NCBI GenBank assembly: GCA_015059865.1
Contig: SUZP01000016.1
Location: 1-35,254 of the forward strand
DNA: 35,254 nt
Reading direction: 5' to 3'
Source: Rikenellaceae bacterium
GTDB taxonomy: Bacteria > Bacteroidota > Bacteroidia > Bacteroidales > Rikenellaceae
Part shown: in pieces, positions 33,464 through 35,254 of the stretch
Layout of the letters: every line of letters starts with the position of its first letter
How positions within the stretch are numbered: the first letter of the stretch is position 1
The notes under the pieces: generated by a model
What the model was told of the DNA's origin: nothing
Seen by the model: only the letters and a program-made list of their open reading frames with translations
The model's database searches: none
Made by a program: the position numbers and the translations under genes

Positions 33464-33529
33464 TTATTTCTTCTCTTCGAGGAATGTATCCACAAACTTT
33501 TTCTCAATCTTTTTGTAAGCACCCACAAC
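33464..33529 (-). pseudogene. In-frame coding tail after the hydrolase amber stop
   Basis: Directly after the TAG of the hydrolase gene, in the same frame, 21 codons read VVGAYKKIEKKFVDTFLEEK plus K and end in TAA. The GAYKKIExxFVDxFL pattern is one I recognise from small proteins of gut bacteria. It may be the end of a separate small gene truncated by rearrangement, a former extension of the hydrolase, or a 20-residue peptide starting at GTG (33526). Confidence 0.45.
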
Positions 33530-34561
33530 CTACCTCTTCTTATTCTTCTTATTTTGTTGTGAGGCGACTTGATCTTTCTTGAATATTAGATAGTAGGCCG
33601 ACTTAGTGGTGTAGTTATCAATGCTAAGCCTGCGTCTGCCATTCTCCAACTTCTCCCAGGTACCATACACCGAGCCGCGACCATCGTGTCCGACACCTTT
33701 AAGCTCAACCTTCTCCCAATTGAACTCCCAACCATTTTGTCTGGCAACCCTCTTGCCTGTCTTATAGAAGTTGCGAGCGCGAGCCAAGCGGTGTTTGCCT
33801 TGAGAGAGCGCTGATTTACTTTTTGGAAAATGCTTACTCGAAGTAGCGGTGTCGAGTTTCCCAATATGCACATAGAGCTTGCGAGCTAAGAATCTCTTTA
33901 TCGACTCTTCATTTGCCATAGGAGTACCCTTGACTGAATTGTTCCAGCCATAGACCTTGCCCTTCTCGAATTTGCTTGGCAGACCATCTATCAATGGAAA
34001 TGTCCAAGTTCCTGGATTTGATGCCACTGCAATATTTAACCTTGCCTCAGGAATGGCCAACGCAAAGCGGTGGGTAAATTGGCCTCCTGCCGAGTGTCCC
34101 CACATATCGTAAACTTCAGCCGTAGAGCCTGTAATACGCTTGAAGTAGTCGAAGATAGGCTCTATTGAGCTATATGTCCACCTCTCGCGTGGTACTACTT
34201 TTCGTTTGCGTATAACACCCCCTTGCTGATATGCCCAACCAGGATAGATTTTGCTATTGTACTCAGGCGAGATAACGATAAAGCCATCGCGCTCTGCAAA
34301 ATGTCGCCAAATTGAGACTCCTATACGACCTTTGCGCTCAGCCCCGTGCATCGTAAAGAGCACACGCATATTCTTGACATCTCCCTTTGTTGGCACATAG
34401 TAGTAGACCGTAATAGGTCTATTTTTGAGTGGCTCGTATTCTGTAAATACGAACTTACCTGCCCCACGACTAAATGGTGCTTTCTCGGCTGCTTGTGCAT
34501 ACGATGACGAAATGCCAAATGTAGCAAACACAAACAATATAAGTATAAACTTTCTATACAT
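33530..34561 (-). CDS. Secreted alpha/beta hydrolase (esterase/depolymerase-like)
   Basis: This 343-residue protein has a Sec signal peptide (residues 1-24, SSYAQA). The alpha/beta-hydrolase elements are the oxyanion strand VLFTMHGAERKG (67-78), nucleophile elbow MWGHSAGGQF with Ser157, a likely acid Asp237 in GKLDT and a likely base His292 in GVGHDG. It resembles secreted esterases and feruloyl or polyhydroxybutyrate-depolymerase-like families, but the substrate is not deducible. The C-terminus is a Lys/Asn-rich tail ending at an amber codon. No clear promoter box lies directly upstream; a terminator-like hairpin separates it from the small membrane-protein gene. Confidence 0.85.
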   Translation of the reverse strand: MYRKFILILFVFATFGISSSYAQAAEKAPFSRGAGKFVFTEYEPLKNRPITVYYYVPTKGDVKNMRVLFTMHGAERKGRIGVSIWRHFAERDGFIVISPEYNSKIYPGWAYQQGGVIRKRKVVPRERWTYSSIEPIFDYFKRITGSTAEVYDMWGHSAGGQFTHRFALAIPEARLNIAVASNPGTWTFPLIDGLPSKFEKGKVYGWNNSVKGTPMANEESIKRFLARKLYVHIGKLDTATSSKHFPKSKSALSQGKHRLARARNFYKTGKRVARQNGWEFNWEKVELKGVGHDGRGSVYGTWEKLENGRRRLSIDNYTTKSAYYLIFKKDQVASQQNKKNKKR

Positions 34562-34592
34562 ATTTATAGGTTTGTTATTTTACATACTGAGC

Positions 34593-34624
34593 GGGAGTGT
34601 CTAACAAGTTTTTCAGACACTCCC
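34593..34624. terminator. Hairpin between the small membrane-protein gene and the hydrolase gene
   Basis: A perfect 10-bp stem GGGAGTGTCT/AGACACTCCC has a 12-nt loop. A T-run (ATTTTG) follows on the plus strand, none on the minus strand, so termination on the minus strand is uncertain. Confidence 0.55.
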
Positions 34625-34668
34625 ATTTTGTCAGACAGCTTCTTTTCGTAAAATTGCCGATTGTGTAA

Positions 34669-34857
34669 CTATTTAACCCACTCGGCCATCTTGTCACGAG
34701 CAAAAAGATAGTAGACAACCAAACCGAGCCAGCTACATATAAGAACAAGCACGATAAAGATAATCTTCTTCAACAAATCGCCTTCAAGACGATAAATCTC
34801 CAATGCTGCCTTTATTGACAATACAAGACCGATAATCCAACAAATAAATGCAATCAT
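34669..34857 (-). CDS. Small two-helix membrane protein, PLDc_N-like
   Basis: This 62-residue protein has two hydrophobic segments (residues about 2-17 and 29-48). A charged loop (RLEGDLLKK) lies between them and a soluble end, FARDKMAEWVK. The second helix, CSWLGLVVYYLFARDK, resembles the phospholipase-D-nuclease N-terminal (PLDc_N) motif found as a stand-alone membrane peptide. A longer in-frame start at 34956 is rejected because the promoter lies between the two starts. The function is unknown. Confidence 0.65.
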   Translation of the reverse strand: MIAFICWIIGLVLSIKAALEIYRLEGDLLKKIIFIVLVLICSWLGLVVYYLFARDKMAEWVK

Positions 34858-34907
34858 AGTTTCTTCTTTTTTAGTTAATGTTGATACAGATATCGTTATA
34901 CTATCTA

Positions 34908-34939
34908 CAAAGATAATACAATTTGTCATAAATTGCAAA
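34908..34939 (-). promoter_or_regulatory. Promoter of the small membrane-protein gene
   Basis: The minus strand has TTTG (34936-34939), a 20-nt spacer and TATCTTTG (34908-34915). The ATG at 34857 is 50 nt downstream. Confidence 0.7.
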
Positions 34940-34952
34940 AAAAACAAATCGT

Positions 34953-35050
34953 TCATTGCGAGAGCCTTTTGGTTCGTGGCAATCTCCCGCTTTTTTACTT
35001 AAAGAATATATGGAAGATTCCCACGGTCGCTACGCTTCCTCGGAATGACA
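34953..35050. repeat. Dispersed inverted-repeat element (CATTGCGAG...TCGGAATGAC type)
   Basis: A ~98-bp non-coding element has imperfect inverted ends (TCATTGCGAG with CTCGGAATGAC, and GTGGCAATCTCC with GGAAGATTCCCAC). I recognise this as a common interspersed intergenic repeat in Bacteroidales. It is too small to encode a transposase and is followed by the 27-bp repeat. Confidence 0.6.
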
Positions 35051-35051
35051 T

Positions 35052-35078
35052 TTTTCTACAACACTAAACTATATAATT
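35052..35078. repeat. 27-bp repeat, copy 2
   Basis: Identical to 30074-30100, on the same strand, again directly after a dispersed intergenic element. Confidence 0.85.
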
Positions 35079-35103
35079 GCGAAACTTCTTGTTATCACAA
35101 AAA

Positions 35104-35141
35104 AATACAAAAGGCTATTCTTGCGAACAGCCTTTTGTATT
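35104..35141 (-). terminator. Terminator of the DUF4295 gene
   Basis: A perfect 13-bp stem (AATACAAAAGGCT and its complement) has a 12-nt loop and is followed on the minus strand by a run of T. It lies 33 bp after the stop at 35175. Confidence 0.85.
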
Positions 35142-35174
35142 TCGAGCGAACTCGAATACATTGTAGCGGTTTTA

Positions 35175-35254
35175 CTATTTCATAAACTCTGCTACCTGGT
35201 CGTTTGGAAGAACTGCCTCCTTGAAAATGTAAGCACCGGTCTTCTCCGACTTAA
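35175..35254 (-). CDS. DUF4295 family protein, C-terminal fragment (cut by window edge)
   Basis: The last 25 codons are visible on the minus strand: KSEKTGAYIFKEAVLPNDQV followed by AEFMK and TAG. The KTGAY-x-F-x-E-x(3)-P pattern is characteristic of DUF4295, a roughly 50-residue Bacteroidota protein normally encoded directly after the ribosomal proteins L28 and L33. A ribosomal-protein operon therefore probably continues beyond the right edge. The function is unknown; small size and context suggest a ribosome-associated role. Confidence 0.75.
   Translation of the reverse strand, partial: KSEKTGAYIFKEAVLPNDQVAEFMK

Noticed and set aside
33530..33532. TAG read as pyrrolysine or another recoded codon
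   Set aside because: No pyrrolysine genes or recoding signal are visible, and many other stops in the window behave normally; truncation or a separate small frame is simpler.
34858..34956. Upstream N-terminal extension of the small membrane protein (95 residues)
   Set aside because: A TTTG-20-TATCTTTG promoter lies at 34908-34939, inside the extension, so the longer start would not be transcribed from it.
34953..35078. Insertion sequence at the right end
   Set aside because: The inverted repeat is about 98 bp with no transposase frame; it is better described as a dispersed non-coding repeat.

Overview
The window looks like chromosomal DNA of a gut-type Bacteroidales (phylum Bacteroidota). 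The evidence is the TAnnTTTG -7 promoter boxes, a BspA-type leucine-rich-repeat lipoprotein with a fimbrillin-like N-terminus, a GldE-type CorC/HlyC protein placed after ftsZ, a DUF4295 protein at the right edge, and a trigger factor without a recognisable FKBP domain. The family cannot be fixed from the sequence alone. All calls come from reading the sequence; no database search was run.

Layout. 1-505 (-) is the N-terminal part of a lipoprotein with a formylglycine-generating-enzyme-like (SUMF1) domain. 506-977 is a repeat-rich spacer. 978-4361 (+) is the protein quality-control set tig, clpP, clpX. Transketolase (4481-6508) follows. Next comes a secreted glutamine-amidotransferase-like protein and galK (6590-9073). 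A MATE exporter (-) and a glycerate kinase (+) are divergently transcribed from 10.55-10.65 kb. 11772-20258 (-) is the distal half of the division and cell-wall cluster, read murG, murC, ftsQ, ftsA, ftsZ, gldE-like, phosphopantetheinyl transferase, with its own promoter just upstream of murG. 20384-27072 (-) is the standout region: eight tandem secreted S1/P1-nuclease-family genes. 27126-28904 (-) holds dtd, an RluA-type pseudouridine synthase and cytidine deaminase. A YhcC-type radical SAM gene (+) follows. 30.0-33.4 kb is a cassette holding a 40-residue peptide gene and an 874-residue BspA-like lipoprotein. It has a long structured leader and is flanked by a ~105-bp direct repeat copied from the 3' end of the radical SAM gene. 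33530-34857 (-) holds a secreted alpha/beta hydrolase and a small membrane protein. The right edge cuts a DUF4295 gene.

The most unusual system is the nuclease array. Four type-B genes keep the complete trinuclear-zinc ligand set of S1/P1 nucleases. Each is followed within 6-19 bp by a type-A paralogue that keeps the secretion signal and the N-terminal Trp but has lost the zinc-binding histidines. The array is therefore four repeats of an 'enzyme plus pseudo-enzyme' pair, partly homogenised by a 150-bp identical segment. I know of no described system of this form; a secreted heteromeric nuclease, or a nuclease with a cognate inhibitor or specificity subunit, are testable inferences.

Other notable points are an FtsQ with a ~100-residue coiled-coil insertion, a 5' leader element shared by two unlinked surface-lipoprotein genes, a 10-bp-phased palindromic repeat upstream of tig, and an in-frame coding tail after the amber stop of the alpha/beta hydrolase gene.
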